A stretch of DNA of 64,000 nt from positions 1-64,000 of the forward strand of contig CBDCHC010000010.1 in assembly GCA_965217075.1 (NCBI GenBank). The letters run 5' to 3'. Source of the stretch: CBDCHC01 sp965217075 (GTDB taxonomy: Bacteria; Pseudomonadota; Gammaproteobacteria; PS1; Pseudothioglobaceae). Made by a program: the position numbers and the translations under genes. The notes under the pieces were generated by a model. It saw nothing but the letters and a program-made list of their open reading frames with translations. It did not search any database and was not told where the DNA came from. Each line of letters begins with the position of its first letter. Within the stretch, counting starts at the first letter, position 1. Positions 35,654 through 44,282 of this stretch are shown piece after piece.

Positions 35654-36091
35654 TTAAAATTGCCTCACAACATCAAGCATCTCATCATTGAGCTGCTCGA
35701 ATTTTTGCTCTAATTGGTAAAATTCTTTATCCTTGATTGGGTCAAGCTTGATATCTTTATCAAAAATACTGGTAATTTTTTGTCCTGTTTGTTGTTCAGC
35801 CTTAACAATTAGGGCTTCAACCGTTGCTATTTCTTTTTCTAATTGTCTAAATTCCTTAGGAATAGATAATTCAGATTCAGATTTGATTATCAAATCCATT
35901 TCTTGGTTAGCTTGTTTTATCTCTTTGTATAATTTTTGATTCTCAGACAAATTATTATTTACCTTACTGATATCATTGATTTTTACTGGAGTATTGGTTG
36001 TTGGTTGTTGTAGTGACTGTATCACTACAAAAAGAATTAAAGCAATGATTGCTGTAATAGCTGTGCTTTTTATTAAAATTGATTTTTGCAT
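35654..36091 (-). CDS. Membrane-anchored coiled-coil protein of unknown function
   Basis: 145 residues: an N-terminal membrane anchor (STAITAIIALILFVVIQSL) and a charged, Gln/Glu-rich helical domain with heptad character (NQKLYKEIKQANQEMDLIIK, EFRQLEKEIATVEALIVKAE, FYQLEQKFEQLNDEMLDVVR). No family recognised. It ends 12 bases before the SpvB/YD gene starts, in the same orientation, so it is probably the first gene of the toxin operon or the last of the comM-lnt run. It could be an export or assembly partner of the YD protein. Confidence 0.6.
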   Translation of the reverse strand: MQKSILIKSTAITAIIALILFVVIQSLQQPTTNTPVKINDISKVNNNLSENQKLYKEIKQANQEMDLIIKSESELSIPKEFRQLEKEIATVEALIVKAEQQTGQKITSIFDKDIKLDPIKDKEFYQLEQKFEQLNDEMLDVVRQF

Positions 36092-36130
36092 TTATATTAA
36101 CTATGTATAAAATCTTAATTTTTACTCTAA

Positions 36131-37630
36131 TTATTTTAGCTTGTCAAATTTTGAAAAAATCAAAAACTTAAAAAAAGATAACAAGAAAAATAGAGATAAA
36201 GTCAATATTGGTATATTACCAATATTGACATAAGGTGTATTGCCGTTATATAGCTTAATGTTTTCATCTATGTATTCTTGTTTTATAGTTTGGGCAATAA
36301 TAATTCCTTTATCATCAATAATAACACTTTTGCCATAATTATTTGATCTAAGCAAATATTTACCTGATTCAATTGCTCTTACTCTGGCGACAACTACTGA
36401 TTTATCAGAAACAATCTTATTTTCAAACCAAGACAAGTCACTAACATTAACCAAAAGATTAACGTTTTTATCTTGCATGATTAATTCAGAAAACAATAGC
36501 TCAAAACAAATACTTGGAGAGATAATCATTTCTCCTATTTTTATAGGTTGCTGCTTAAAGTCAACTTGACTAACATCTTCTAAAAAATGAGCAGGAAATA
36601 ATAAACTAAATAACCTAGGCATATACTCACCAAATGGCACTGGGTGTCTTTTGTAATATTTTTTATCAATATCATTACCCACAAGTAACACATTATATTT
36701 TCTTATACCATTATTTAACTCTGTTAGATAGGTGCCTAATAAAACTTCTGTACCTTGTTTAGATAAATCAATAAATTGTTGCTGAAAACCAGATCTATAT
36801 AAACGATAAAATGATTTAGGCGCTGAAGATTCTGGCCAAATCACAAGGCTTGGCTTTGGATTTATTTGACTTAAAGAGAAGTAATGATTAATTGTTTTAT
36901 CGGAGATATTTGGTATTTTTTTATCTTGTTTACTGATTAACCCATTAATAACTCGAACATAGGCGGTACCAACATAATTAGTGAAGTCTATTTGTTTTAA
37001 GATATATCCTGAAAAAAATATAGCGATTATTGAGATAATGGTGAACAATGCTTTTTTAATACTAGTAACATTTAACAGCACAATAAATAATGCAGCAATA
37101 ACTGCCACAATAAAACTTACACCAATAGAGCCAATTATCGGCATAAAGCCCGCCAAAGGTGTGTCAATAAATAGATAACCAGTTTGCAAGTAAGGAAATC
37201 CTGTAAAAATCCAAGTTCGCAACCATTCTGCTAAAAACCAGCTACTTGCTAATCTGATAACAAATATAAAGTCATTGGTTTGGTATTTTTCTGTTAATGA
37301 CGCTAGTAAAGCACATAAAGCGAAAGTGGTAGAAATTGCTAACAAAATAAGCACAATAAAAATATTAGCAACTAAATCACTGACGCCAAAATGTTGTCCG
37401 ATTGAAAATAGCCAGCGTAGGGCATAAAAGGAAAGCGTTAAACCAAATATTCCTCCATTTAACAAAGCTGTGAGCGGTTTTAATCTAGTCCACAAGCAAA
37501 ACAAAATTGCTATGATAATTATTGATAAATATACAAAATAACCACTTGTTTCTAACAAAAGTGCATACAACAAACCAACAATAGTTGAATACAGTACAGT
37601 ACTTGTGGTGTTGATTTTTAAAGTGCTCAT
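36131..37630 (-). CDS. lnt: Apolipoprotein N-acyltransferase
   Basis: 499 residues. Six or so membrane segments in the first 220 residues precede a nitrilase-type periplasmic domain. The catalytic triad is visible: Glu in VIWPESSAP (~263), Lys in the YYKRHPVPFGEYMP region (~330) and Cys in SPSICFELLFSEL (~377). Lnt adds the third acyl chain to outer-membrane lipoproteins, of which this window encodes several. It lies 18 bases behind comM on the same strand and 39 bases before the coiled-coil gene. Length fits the family. Confidence 0.93.
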   Translation of the reverse strand: MSTLKINTTSTVLYSTIVGLLYALLLETSGYFVYLSIIIIAILFCLWTRLKPLTALLNGGIFGLTLSFYALRWLFSIGQHFGVSDLVANIFIVLILLAISTTFALCALLASLTEKYQTNDFIFVIRLASSWFLAEWLRTWIFTGFPYLQTGYLFIDTPLAGFMPIIGSIGVSFIVAVIAALFIVLLNVTSIKKALFTIISIIAIFFSGYILKQIDFTNYVGTAYVRVINGLISKQDKKIPNISDKTINHYFSLSQINPKPSLVIWPESSAPKSFYRLYRSGFQQQFIDLSKQGTEVLLGTYLTELNNGIRKYNVLLVGNDIDKKYYKRHPVPFGEYMPRLFSLLFPAHFLEDVSQVDFKQQPIKIGEMIISPSICFELLFSELIMQDKNVNLLVNVSDLSWFENKIVSDKSVVVARVRAIESGKYLLRSNNYGKSVIIDDKGIIIAQTIKQEYIDENIKLYNGNTPYVNIGNIPILTLSLFFLLSFFKFLIFSKFDKLK

Positions 37631-37648
37631 TGAATTTATTTACTTTTT

Positions 37649-39154
37649 TTACTTACCAAAGCGTCGATAACTAATTGCTTCAGTGAGATGTTGAGTATTA
37701 ACGCTGTCTGAGTTGTCTAGGTCTGCAATGGTTCTAGCGACTTTAAGAATGCGGTGATAGGCTCTGGCTGATAGGTGGAACTTGTCGATTGCCATTTCTA
37801 GTAAGTGTTTATTGTCTTTATTAAGTGGAATAAGTTTGTCGATTTTATCTGGAGTGAGTTTGTCGTTGGTTTTGCCTTGACGTTTGAGTTGAATATTGTG
37901 GGCTTTTAACACTCTTTCTCGTATTGTTTTACTTGGTTCGGCACTTGTATCTGTTTGATCAAGTAACACCTTTTTAGGTAAAGGCGGCACGCTAAGTACT
38001 ATATCAATTCGGTCTAATAGCGGTCCCGATATTTTGTTTTTGTATCGGTCTATTTGGTCTGCTGTGCAGTGGCATTTACTAGTTCCATCGCCATAATAGC
38101 CACAAGGGCAGGGATTCATAGCAGCTATTAACTGAAAATTAGCTGGGTACTCAACTTGATATTTAGCTCTAGATATATTAATAACCCCACTTTCCATGGG
38201 CTGCCTTAGTACCTCTAATACATAACGAGGAAACTCTAATAACTCATCTAAAAATAATACGCCATTATGTGCTAAGGAAATCTCTCCAGGTTGCGGGTTA
38301 AGTCCGCCACCAATTAAAGCCACAGCAGATGATAAATGATGTGGAGATCTAAATGCCCTCATATTATCATCAATAATAAATTTTTTACTTACCACCGAAT
38401 AAATAGCTGTAACTTCTAACATTTCTGTAAATGTCATTGGTGGCATAATTGATACAAATCTTTCGGCTAACATAGTTTTACCAGCACCTGGGGTACCGAT
38501 TAATAATAAATTATGCCCTCCAGCTGCTGCTACTTCCAGAGCTCTTTTTGCCATCATCTGCCCTTTCACTTCCGCAAAATCTTTTTTAATATATCTTGTA
38601 TCAGTTTTTTTTACATATATTAATTTTGATAAAATCTTATTATTAACTAAAAAATCACAAACCTCTAAAATAGAACTTGCTGTTAATATATTAATATCTT
38701 TAATTATAGCTAATTTGGTATCACTTGCAGTTGGCACAATAATGCTATTATTATTTATCTTATTCGCACTAAGTGCAGCTGCAAATAATCCGCTTACAGC
38801 ATTAATTGCACCATACAAACTAAGCTCACCATAAAATTCTATTTTATTTAAATTTTTATCAGTTTTAATTTGTTTAGCTGCAAGTAAAATACCAATCGCA
38901 ATAGGTAGATCGTAACGCGCTCCTACTTTAGGCAAGTTAGCTGGAGTAAGTGAGATGGTTATCCTGCCCACTGGAAATTTAAAATTAGCGTTTATAATAG
39001 CACTCCTTACCCTTTCTTTGCTTTCACGCACAACAGTTTCTGGCAAGCCAACAATATTAAAAGACGGTAGTCCTCTGGAAATATGTGTCTCAATCGCAAT
39101 TTTTGGAGCATTTAATCCTACTTCTGCACGCGTAAAAACCTTGGATAAATTCAT
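37649..39154 (-). CDS. comM: YifB/ComM family AAA+ ATPase
   Basis: 501 residues. The N-terminal ChlI-like domain (KVFTRAEVGLNAPKIAIETH, RGLPSFNIVGLPETVVRESK) is followed by the Mg-chelatase-type ATPase: Walker A GTPGAGKTMLAERF (~220), HNGVLFLDELLEFPRYVLEV as Walker B, and AAMNPCPCGYYGD with the Cys cluster. ComM is a hexameric helicase that extends branch migration in natural transformation in Vibrio. The ComF homologue at 59.5 kb fits with DNA uptake. The 3' part (37.65-38.1 kb) has visibly higher GC and different codon choice than the middle of the gene (38.55-38.75 kb). Confidence 0.92.
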   Translation of the reverse strand: MNLSKVFTRAEVGLNAPKIAIETHISRGLPSFNIVGLPETVVRESKERVRSAIINANFKFPVGRITISLTPANLPKVGARYDLPIAIGILLAAKQIKTDKNLNKIEFYGELSLYGAINAVSGLFAAALSANKINNNSIIVPTASDTKLAIIKDINILTASSILEVCDFLVNNKILSKLIYVKKTDTRYIKKDFAEVKGQMMAKRALEVAAAGGHNLLLIGTPGAGKTMLAERFVSIMPPMTFTEMLEVTAIYSVVSKKFIIDDNMRAFRSPHHLSSAVALIGGGLNPQPGEISLAHNGVLFLDELLEFPRYVLEVLRQPMESGVINISRAKYQVEYPANFQLIAAMNPCPCGYYGDGTSKCHCTADQIDRYKNKISGPLLDRIDIVLSVPPLPKKVLLDQTDTSAEPSKTIRERVLKAHNIQLKRQGKTNDKLTPDKIDKLIPLNKDNKHLLEMAIDKFHLSARAYHRILKVARTIADLDNSDSVNTQHLTEAISYRRFGK

Positions 39155-39242
39155 AAATATATGATAATTTTATTATTAGTAAATATTATTTTATGATAAA
39201 AAGTGTTAAAATCAATTGTTAATTATATAATAACAACACAAT

Positions 39243-39440
39243 ATGAAAACATTTTTAATTATAGTTTTTTTAACATTTTCTTTGCCAATACTAGCACATA
39301 GCGGTAAACTAAATGCTACTAATTGTCATTATAATAAAAAAGATACCACTTATCACTGTCATAACAAAAAAAATATAAAATATAAAGCAACTAAACATAA
39401 AATAAAGAAAACAACTATAAAACACCATATTAAACGATGA
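39243..39440 (+). CDS. Small exported YHYH-type protein
   Basis: 65 residues: signal peptide (FLIIVFLTFSLPILA), then HSGKLNATNCHYNKKDTTYHCHNK. The HSGxxxxxxCHxxxxxxxYHCH pattern is the YHYH motif of small secreted proteins, with two Cys and several His that may bind a metal or form a disulfide. The rest is a very basic Lys/His tail (KATKHKIKKTTIKHHIK). Function unknown. It is divergent from comM and overlaps moaD by 4 bases. Confidence 0.65.
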   Translation: MKTFLIIVFLTFSLPILAHSGKLNATNCHYNKKDTTYHCHNKKNIKYKATKHKIKKTTIKHHIKR

Positions 39441-39670
39441 ATATTGTATATTTTGCTGCGCTTAGAGAACAATTAAATACTAAGCATGAACAGATGACAA
39501 TCGATAAACAATTAACAGTTTTTGAGCTAAAAAAAATATTAACAAAAAAATATAGTATAGATTTTGATACTAATATATTATGCGCTGTTAATAAACAACA
39601 GGCTGATGATTTGACCATTATAAATGATATTGATGAAGTAGCTTTTTACCCTCCAGTTACTGGCGGATAA
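39437..39670 (+). CDS. moaD: Molybdopterin synthase sulfur carrier subunit
   Basis: 77 residues with a ubiquitin-like fold pattern: MNIVYFAALREQL at the start, IDEVAFYPPVTGG at the end. The C-terminal Gly-Gly is adenylated and thiocarboxylated before MoaD donates sulfur to the pterin precursor with MoaE. Length (~80) and the FYPPVTGG ending are diagnostic. No moaE is adjacent; the next gene is a methyltransferase 9 bases on. Confidence 0.9.
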   Translation: MNIVYFAALREQLNTKHEQMTIDKQLTVFELKKILTKKYSIDFDTNILCAVNKQQADDLTIINDIDEVAFYPPVTGG

Positions 39671-39679
39671 TTTTTAATA

Positions 39680-40252
39680 ATGTTATTTAATCATTTAGGA
39701 TTTATTTTTAATAGCATTGGTAGCTTATTATATCCAAAAAAAATACAACAAGCATTATGTAAATTTATAACTATAGCACCAAAAAATACTAAAGTATTAG
39801 ACATAGGCTCTGGCACTGGAGTAATGAGTAAAATTGCTTATAATTGCAATCATGAGTTAAATTATTTTGCAGTTGACCCTAGTATAGGAATGCTTAAATA
39901 TCAGCCACAATATATAAAAACAGAAATAGCAAGCGCTGAAAACCTACCATTTGCTGATAATAGTATAGATATAATAATAATTGGCGAAGCACTACATCAT
40001 TTTAGTAATATTAATTTATCTATTAAAGAAATAAAAAGAGTATTGACTAAAAATGGTAGAATATTTATTTATGAATTTAATGTAAGTACTTTTAGGGGGA
40101 AAATATTATCTACAATAGAGAAAATATTAGGCGAACCAGGTAATTTTTTTACACCCCATGACTTACAAAAATTATTAAACGACTACGGGCTGAAGGTTAA
40201 ATACACAAACTACTCTTGGCGTTACATCATCACAACGCAAGTAGCTTATTAA
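39680..40252 (+). CDS. Class I SAM-dependent methyltransferase
   Basis: 190 residues. Motif I is VLDIGSGTGVMSKIA (~40), followed by FAVDPSIGML, SAENLPFADNSIDIIIIGEALHHF and IKRVLTKNGRIFIYEF-like sequence, the standard order of the Methyltransf_11 fold. Substrate unknown. It is shorter than MenG/UbiE and has no quinone-specific motif. Its last codons overlap antiparallel with the stop of uup (4 bases). Confidence 0.8.
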   Translation: MLFNHLGFIFNSIGSLLYPKKIQQALCKFITIAPKNTKVLDIGSGTGVMSKIAYNCNHELNYFAVDPSIGMLKYQPQYIKTEIASAENLPFADNSIDIIIIGEALHHFSNINLSIKEIKRVLTKNGRIFIYEFNVSTFRGKILSTIEKILGEPGNFFTPHDLQKLLNDYGLKVKYTNYSWRYIITTQVAY

Positions 40253-42090
40253 TTATCTAACTCATACCATCTGTCATATAATAATTTAAGATATTGCTCT
40301 TGTTTAGATAACTCTATCATTGATTCGTTACCTTGGTTTTTTATAAAATTAGCTGTTAATGTCTGCTGTAAGGACTTTATTTTAGTTTCAGTTTGTTCTA
40401 TTTTTACCAATAATTGCTTTAACTCTTGTTGTTGTTTGTAACTTGGTTTTTTGCTTATTTTAATATTATTTTTTTTATCAATAACTAATTTATCTGTATT
40501 TATTTTTTTTGTTATATTTTGTTTTTGTAATAAAAAATCATCATAATTACCAGCATATTGAGTAAATTTTCCACCTTGTTCTATGACAATAGTAGAGCTG
40601 ACAATATTATTTAAAAAAGCTCTATCATGCGAGATAACAATTAATGTTCCCATATAATTTATTAACATCTCCTCTAATAATTCTAAAGTTTCTACATCAA
40701 GATCATTAGTTGGCTCATCAAGCACCAGTAAATTAGTTGGGTTTGCTAATATTTTTGCCAATATTAAACGATTTTTCTCACCACCAGATAACATCTTTAT
40801 TGGCGACATTGCCTGTTTACTATCAAACAAAAATTGTCGCAAATAACCAATAACATGCCTATCTTTACCACCTACACTAATATAACTACGTCCTTGTGCT
40901 ACAAAATCCATTGCTGTTTTATTAAGTGGCAACTTATCATGTATTTGTTCAAAATAAGCAAGTTTAATATTTTTAGCTCTTTTAATTGAGCCATTACTTG
41001 GATCTAACTTACCGAGCAGTAATTTAATAAAACTAGATTTGCCAATACCATTTTTACCAACAATACCAATTTTATCTCCTTTTAAAATTAAAGTAGAAAA
41101 ATTATCAACTATCATATTATCTTTAATGCTATAACTAACTTTTCTTACAGAAAAAACAATTTTTGCTGCTTTTTCAGCATCACTATAAGCAGTAATTTTA
41201 GGCTGACCTTGTCTGCTAATTCTTTGTTTTGCGTCTTCTCGCATGGTTATAAGAGCTCTTACTCGGCCTTCATTTCGTGTGCGTCTAGCTTTAATACCTT
41301 TACGAATCCACACCTCCTCATTAGCTAATTTTTTAGCAAATAATTTTGCATGTACTTCTTCTGCATCTAATATATTATTTTTATGTTTTATATAACTATC
41401 ATAATTACAATTAAATACTGCTAATTTAGCTCTATCTATATCAAATATTTTATTAACAACTGCTCTTACAAGAGCGCGATCATGAGTAATAAGCACTAAT
41501 GCAGCATGATAATTTATTAATATTTTTTCTAAATACAGAATACTTTTTATGTCCATATGGTTTGTTGGCTCGTCAAGTAATAATATATCTGGCTCACTAA
41601 TTAAAGCCTGTGCCAGCATTACTTTTTTTTGCCATCCACCTGAAAGAGATGATAATGTATCATTAGGATGTAAAGCAAAACGATTAAGAATTTTCTCTAT
41701 TTTATGTAAATATTCCCAAGCATTTAAAGCATCAATTTTCTCTTGTATTTTTGCTGCTTTATCTAAACTATTAGCCGCCATTAACTGTTTGTAATTAATA
41801 AGCATGCTGCCTATATCACCTAAACCACTCGCTACAATATCAAATATTATCTTGTTATCTATAATTGTTGTTTGCTCTAAATAACTGATTTTTATATTAT
41901 TTTTAATTTTAATTTCACCATCATAAATATCAACACTACCAGCTAATATGCGCATTAATGTTGACTTTCCTGCACCATTACGACCAATTAAAGCTATTTT
42001 GTCTCCCTTTAATATAGTAGCATTAGCGTTGCTTAAAAGTTTTTTATCAGAAAACTTAATTGATATATCATTTAAAGTAATAAGTGGCAT
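40249..42090 (-). CDS. uup: ABC-F family ATPase Uup
   Basis: 613 residues with two ABC domains and no membrane segments. Walker A motifs are GRNGAGKSTLMRILAG (~38) and GKNGIGKSSFIKLLLG (~348). Signatures are LSSLSGGWQKK and MLSGGEKNRL, and Walker B motifs LLLDEPTNHMD and LVLDEPTNDLD. Between the domains is the basic RARxxRNEGRVRAL-type linker (KARRTRNEGRVRALITMRED). The C-terminal ~80 residues (LVIDKKNN...KQQQELKQLLVKIEQTETKI) form the coiled coil typical of Uup, which binds branched DNA and affects transposon excision and ribosome function. Confidence 0.9.
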   Translation of the reverse strand: MPLITLNDISIKFSDKKLLSNANATILKGDKIALIGRNGAGKSTLMRILAGSVDIYDGEIKIKNNIKISYLEQTTIIDNKIIFDIVASGLGDIGSMLINYKQLMAANSLDKAAKIQEKIDALNAWEYLHKIEKILNRFALHPNDTLSSLSGGWQKKVMLAQALISEPDILLLDEPTNHMDIKSILYLEKILINYHAALVLITHDRALVRAVVNKIFDIDRAKLAVFNCNYDSYIKHKNNILDAEEVHAKLFAKKLANEEVWIRKGIKARRTRNEGRVRALITMREDAKQRISRQGQPKITAYSDAEKAAKIVFSVRKVSYSIKDNMIVDNFSTLILKGDKIGIVGKNGIGKSSFIKLLLGKLDPSNGSIKRAKNIKLAYFEQIHDKLPLNKTAMDFVAQGRSYISVGGKDRHVIGYLRQFLFDSKQAMSPIKMLSGGEKNRLILAKILANPTNLLVLDEPTNDLDVETLELLEEMLINYMGTLIVISHDRAFLNNIVSSTIVIEQGGKFTQYAGNYDDFLLQKQNITKKINTDKLVIDKKNNIKISKKPSYKQQQELKQLLVKIEQTETKIKSLQQTLTANFIKNQGNESMIELSKQEQYLKLLYDRWYELDN

Positions 42091-42166
42091 AATAAGATAA
42101 GTTTAATTGCTTAATTATTTGTTACACTTTATAATCAGCAAATATTTATTTGTAATAATAAAGATT

Positions 42167-42880
42167 ATGAAAAAAAGAACTATTTTACTTGCTTTAACAC
42201 TTATTGTTAGCTCATGTTCTGGTGTTAATACATTACTAAAAAAGAAAAATTTAGACGTACAAACTAAAATGAGTCATACGATATTTTTAAATCCTGTGGC
42301 TCCTGATAAAAAAATTATATACCTAAATATCCGTAATACCTCTGATAAGAAATTAAATATAGTAAGCAAAATCAAAAATATATTGATTGCTAAAAAATAT
42401 ATAATAACTAATAATCCAGAACAAGCAAATTTTATTTTACAAACTAATATTCTTAGTGTTGCTAAAACAGACCTACAACAAGCAAATTCAGCATTAGCAG
42501 GAGCGGTTAAAGGCGGGGTCACTGGAGGTGTTTTAAGTAGTGGTAGCGATAGTAATAGCAAAAAAAATGCTGTACTATTTGGCGCTGCAGTTGGTTTTTT
42601 AAGCAATGCAATAGTCAAAGATACTGTTTACACAATGGTAACTGATGTACAGATAAGAGAAAAATCAGCTACTAGCGAACTGATAAATCAGCACCAAAAA
42701 AGCAATATTTCGCAAGGATCTACCTCGACGATAATACAAAAAATAACCAATAATAAAGTTAATTGGAAAATTTATAGTTCACGTATTGTTAGTATCGCCA
42801 ATCAATCAAATTTAGATTTTATAACAGCTAAAGAAAAATTAGAGCAAGGGCTTATTCATGTTATTGCTGGTACATTTTAA
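42167..42880 (+). CDS. traT: TraT-like complement resistance / surface exclusion lipoprotein
   Basis: The ATG at 42167 gives a lipoprotein signal (TILLALTLIVSSCSG); the longer frame from 42107 adds 20 residues that break it. The mature protein follows plasmid TraT closely in motif order: CSGVNTLLKKKNLDVQTKMS, HTIFLNPVAPDKKIIYLNIRNTSDK, a Gly-rich central hydrophobic block, then DTVYTMVTDVQIREK and a final FITAKEKLEQGLIHVIAG. F-plasmid TraT is an outer-membrane lipoprotein that blocks mating-pair formation and protects against complement. Here it stands alone on the chromosome, with no conjugation gene nearby, so a role in surface protection is more likely. Divergent from uup. Confidence 0.88.
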   Translation: MKKRTILLALTLIVSSCSGVNTLLKKKNLDVQTKMSHTIFLNPVAPDKKIIYLNIRNTSDKKLNIVSKIKNILIAKKYIITNNPEQANFILQTNILSVAKTDLQQANSALAGAVKGGVTGGVLSSGSDSNSKKNAVLFGAAVGFLSNAIVKDTVYTMVTDVQIREKSATSELINQHQKSNISQGSTSTIIQKITNNKVNWKIYSSRIVSIANQSNLDFITAKEKLEQGLIHVIAGTF

Positions 42881-42883
42881 GCA

Positions 42884-42913
42884 TTATAATATTATTAAAT
42901 AATAATATTATAA
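42884..42913. terminator. AT-only hairpin after traT
   Basis: Arms TTATAATATTATT (42884-42896) and AATAATATTATAA (42901-42913) are perfectly complementary around a 4-base loop, starting 3 bases after the traT stop. With no GC and no T-run it would be a weak terminator, but position and perfection suggest a role in ending the traT transcript. Confidence 0.5.
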
Positions 42914-42926
42914 TAACATGAAACAA

Positions 42927-42954
42927 TTGACAGTTAATTTTTAACACCTAAAAT
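42927..42954 (+). promoter_or_regulatory. Predicted sigma-70 promoter of the sulfide:quinone oxidoreductase gene
   Basis: A perfect TTGACA (42927-42932), a 16-base spacer, then TAAAAT (42949-42954), 5 of 6 to consensus. Transcription would start near 42961, about 23 bases before the GTG start codon. The -10 box lies inside the palindrome at 42946-42967. Confidence 0.6.
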
Positions 42955-42967
42955 AGCTATTTTAGGT
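42946..42967. promoter_or_regulatory. Perfect 22-bp palindrome, probable operator for the SQR gene
   Basis: Half-sites ACCTAAAATAG (42946-42956) and CTATTTTAGGT (42957-42967) are exact reverse complements with no spacer. It covers the predicted -10 box and start point of the promoter above. That position suits a dimeric repressor binding site better than an RNA hairpin, since half of it would be untranscribed. The regulator is unknown. Confidence 0.6.
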
Positions 42968-42983
42968 TTAAGAGGAGATTAAC

Positions 42984-44270
42984 GTGGCTCATATAATAAT
43001 AATTGGTGCATCAACTGGCGGACTACCTTGTGCATATGATATAAAAAAAACATTAGGCAAACAACACAAAGTTACCGTAATTTCTGATAATGCTAATTTT
43101 AATTTTATCCCTTCTAATCCTTGGGTGGCAGTTGGTTGGCGAAGCGAAGATGATATTAGTTTTCCATTAGAGCCAAAACTTAAAAGAAAAGATATTAATT
43201 TTATTCACGGTAGTGCTACAGATATTAATCCCGATAAAAACCAAGTTACAGTAGATGGCGATAATATTATTGATTATGATTATCTAATCTTAGCAACTGG
43301 TCCAAAATTAGCGTTTGATGAGGTTGAGGGATTAGGACCTGATAAGCATAGTATATCTATTTGTACTACTGCTCATGCAGAAAATGGCAGACAAAAGTGG
43401 GAAGAATTTTGTGCTGGTGGTGGTGGTCCTATCGCAGTTGGCGCTGTTCAAGGCGCATCATGTTTTGGTCCTGCTTACGAATTTGCTACAATTATGGAAA
43501 CAGATTTAAGAAAAAGAGGCTTGCGCGATAAATGTCCTATTACCTTTATAACTCCGGAACCGTATATAGGTCATTTAGGGCTTGGTGGTGTAGGAGATTC
43601 AAAAGGATTATTAGAGTCAGAATGCAGACATCGTCATATAAAATGGCATACTAATAGCAAAGTAGCATCAGTACACGCAGACAAAGTAATAGTAGAAAAC
43701 TGTGATGATGAAGGTAAAGTAGTAAAAACTGTTGAAGTAGCCAGTAAATACACTATGTTACTACCGGCATTTAAAGGGGTTGATGTGGTTAGTGCGCTAG
43801 CAAAAAAAGGCGAAGGTTATGTTAACCCGCGTGGTTTTGTTATGATTAATGAATATCAACAATCGCCTGTTAAAAATAATATATTTTCTTTAGGAGTAAA
43901 TGTCGCTATCCCTCCAGTTGAAGCTACGCCTATTATGTGTGGTACTCCTAAAACTGGTTATATGATTGAATCTATGGTAACAGCTATTGTGCATAATATT
44001 GAAAACATGATTGCAGGTAAAGAGCCTGAATACAAACCAACTTGGAACGCTGTATGTATCGCTGATATGGGTGATACTGGAGCAGCATTTGTAGCGCTAC
44101 CACAAATTCCACCACGTAATGTAACTTGGGCAAAAAAAGGTAAGATGATGCATTTAGCTAAAATAGCCTTTGAAAAATTCTTTTTACGTAATATGAAAAC
44201 TGGTAATACAGAACCAAGCTATCAAAAATATATTTTTAAAATGTTAGGTATTGAGCGTTTAAAAAAATAA
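42984..44270 (+). CDS. sqr: Sulfide:quinone oxidoreductase family flavoprotein
   Basis: 428 residues from a GTG start with AAGAGGAGA 6 bases upstream. The FAD-binding motif IIIIGASTGGLPCAYDI is at the N-terminus. Three Cys expected for sulfide oxidation can be proposed: CTTAHAE (~130), GASCFGPAYE (~160) and IMCGTPKTGY (~318). YLILATGPKLAFD and NIFSLGVNVAIPP are the other flavoprotein blocks, and the tail (MHLAKIAFEKFFLRNMKTGN) is the amphipathic membrane-binding end. It oxidises sulfide to polysulfide or sulfur and reduces membrane quinone. The following 138-residue gene starts 13 bases later. Confidence 0.88.
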   Translation: MAHIIIIGASTGGLPCAYDIKKTLGKQHKVTVISDNANFNFIPSNPWVAVGWRSEDDISFPLEPKLKRKDINFIHGSATDINPDKNQVTVDGDNIIDYDYLILATGPKLAFDEVEGLGPDKHSISICTTAHAENGRQKWEEFCAGGGGPIAVGAVQGASCFGPAYEFATIMETDLRKRGLRDKCPITFITPEPYIGHLGLGGVGDSKGLLESECRHRHIKWHTNSKVASVHADKVIVENCDDEGKVVKTVEVASKYTMLLPAFKGVDVVSALAKKGEGYVNPRGFVMINEYQQSPVKNNIFSLGVNVAIPPVEATPIMCGTPKTGYMIESMVTAIVHNIENMIAGKEPEYKPTWNAVCIADMGDTGAAFVALPQIPPRNVTWAKKGKMMHLAKIAFEKFFLRNMKTGNTEPSYQKYIFKMLGIERLKK

Positions 44271-44282
44271 TAAATATTTCTT

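Noticed and set aside
36102..36170. Plus-strand 22-codon frame MYKILIFTLIILACQILKKSKT resembling a lipoprotein signal.
   Set aside because: It overlaps the 3' end of lnt in antisense, has no clear ribosome-binding site, and AT-rich antisense of a membrane protein easily mimics such a signal.
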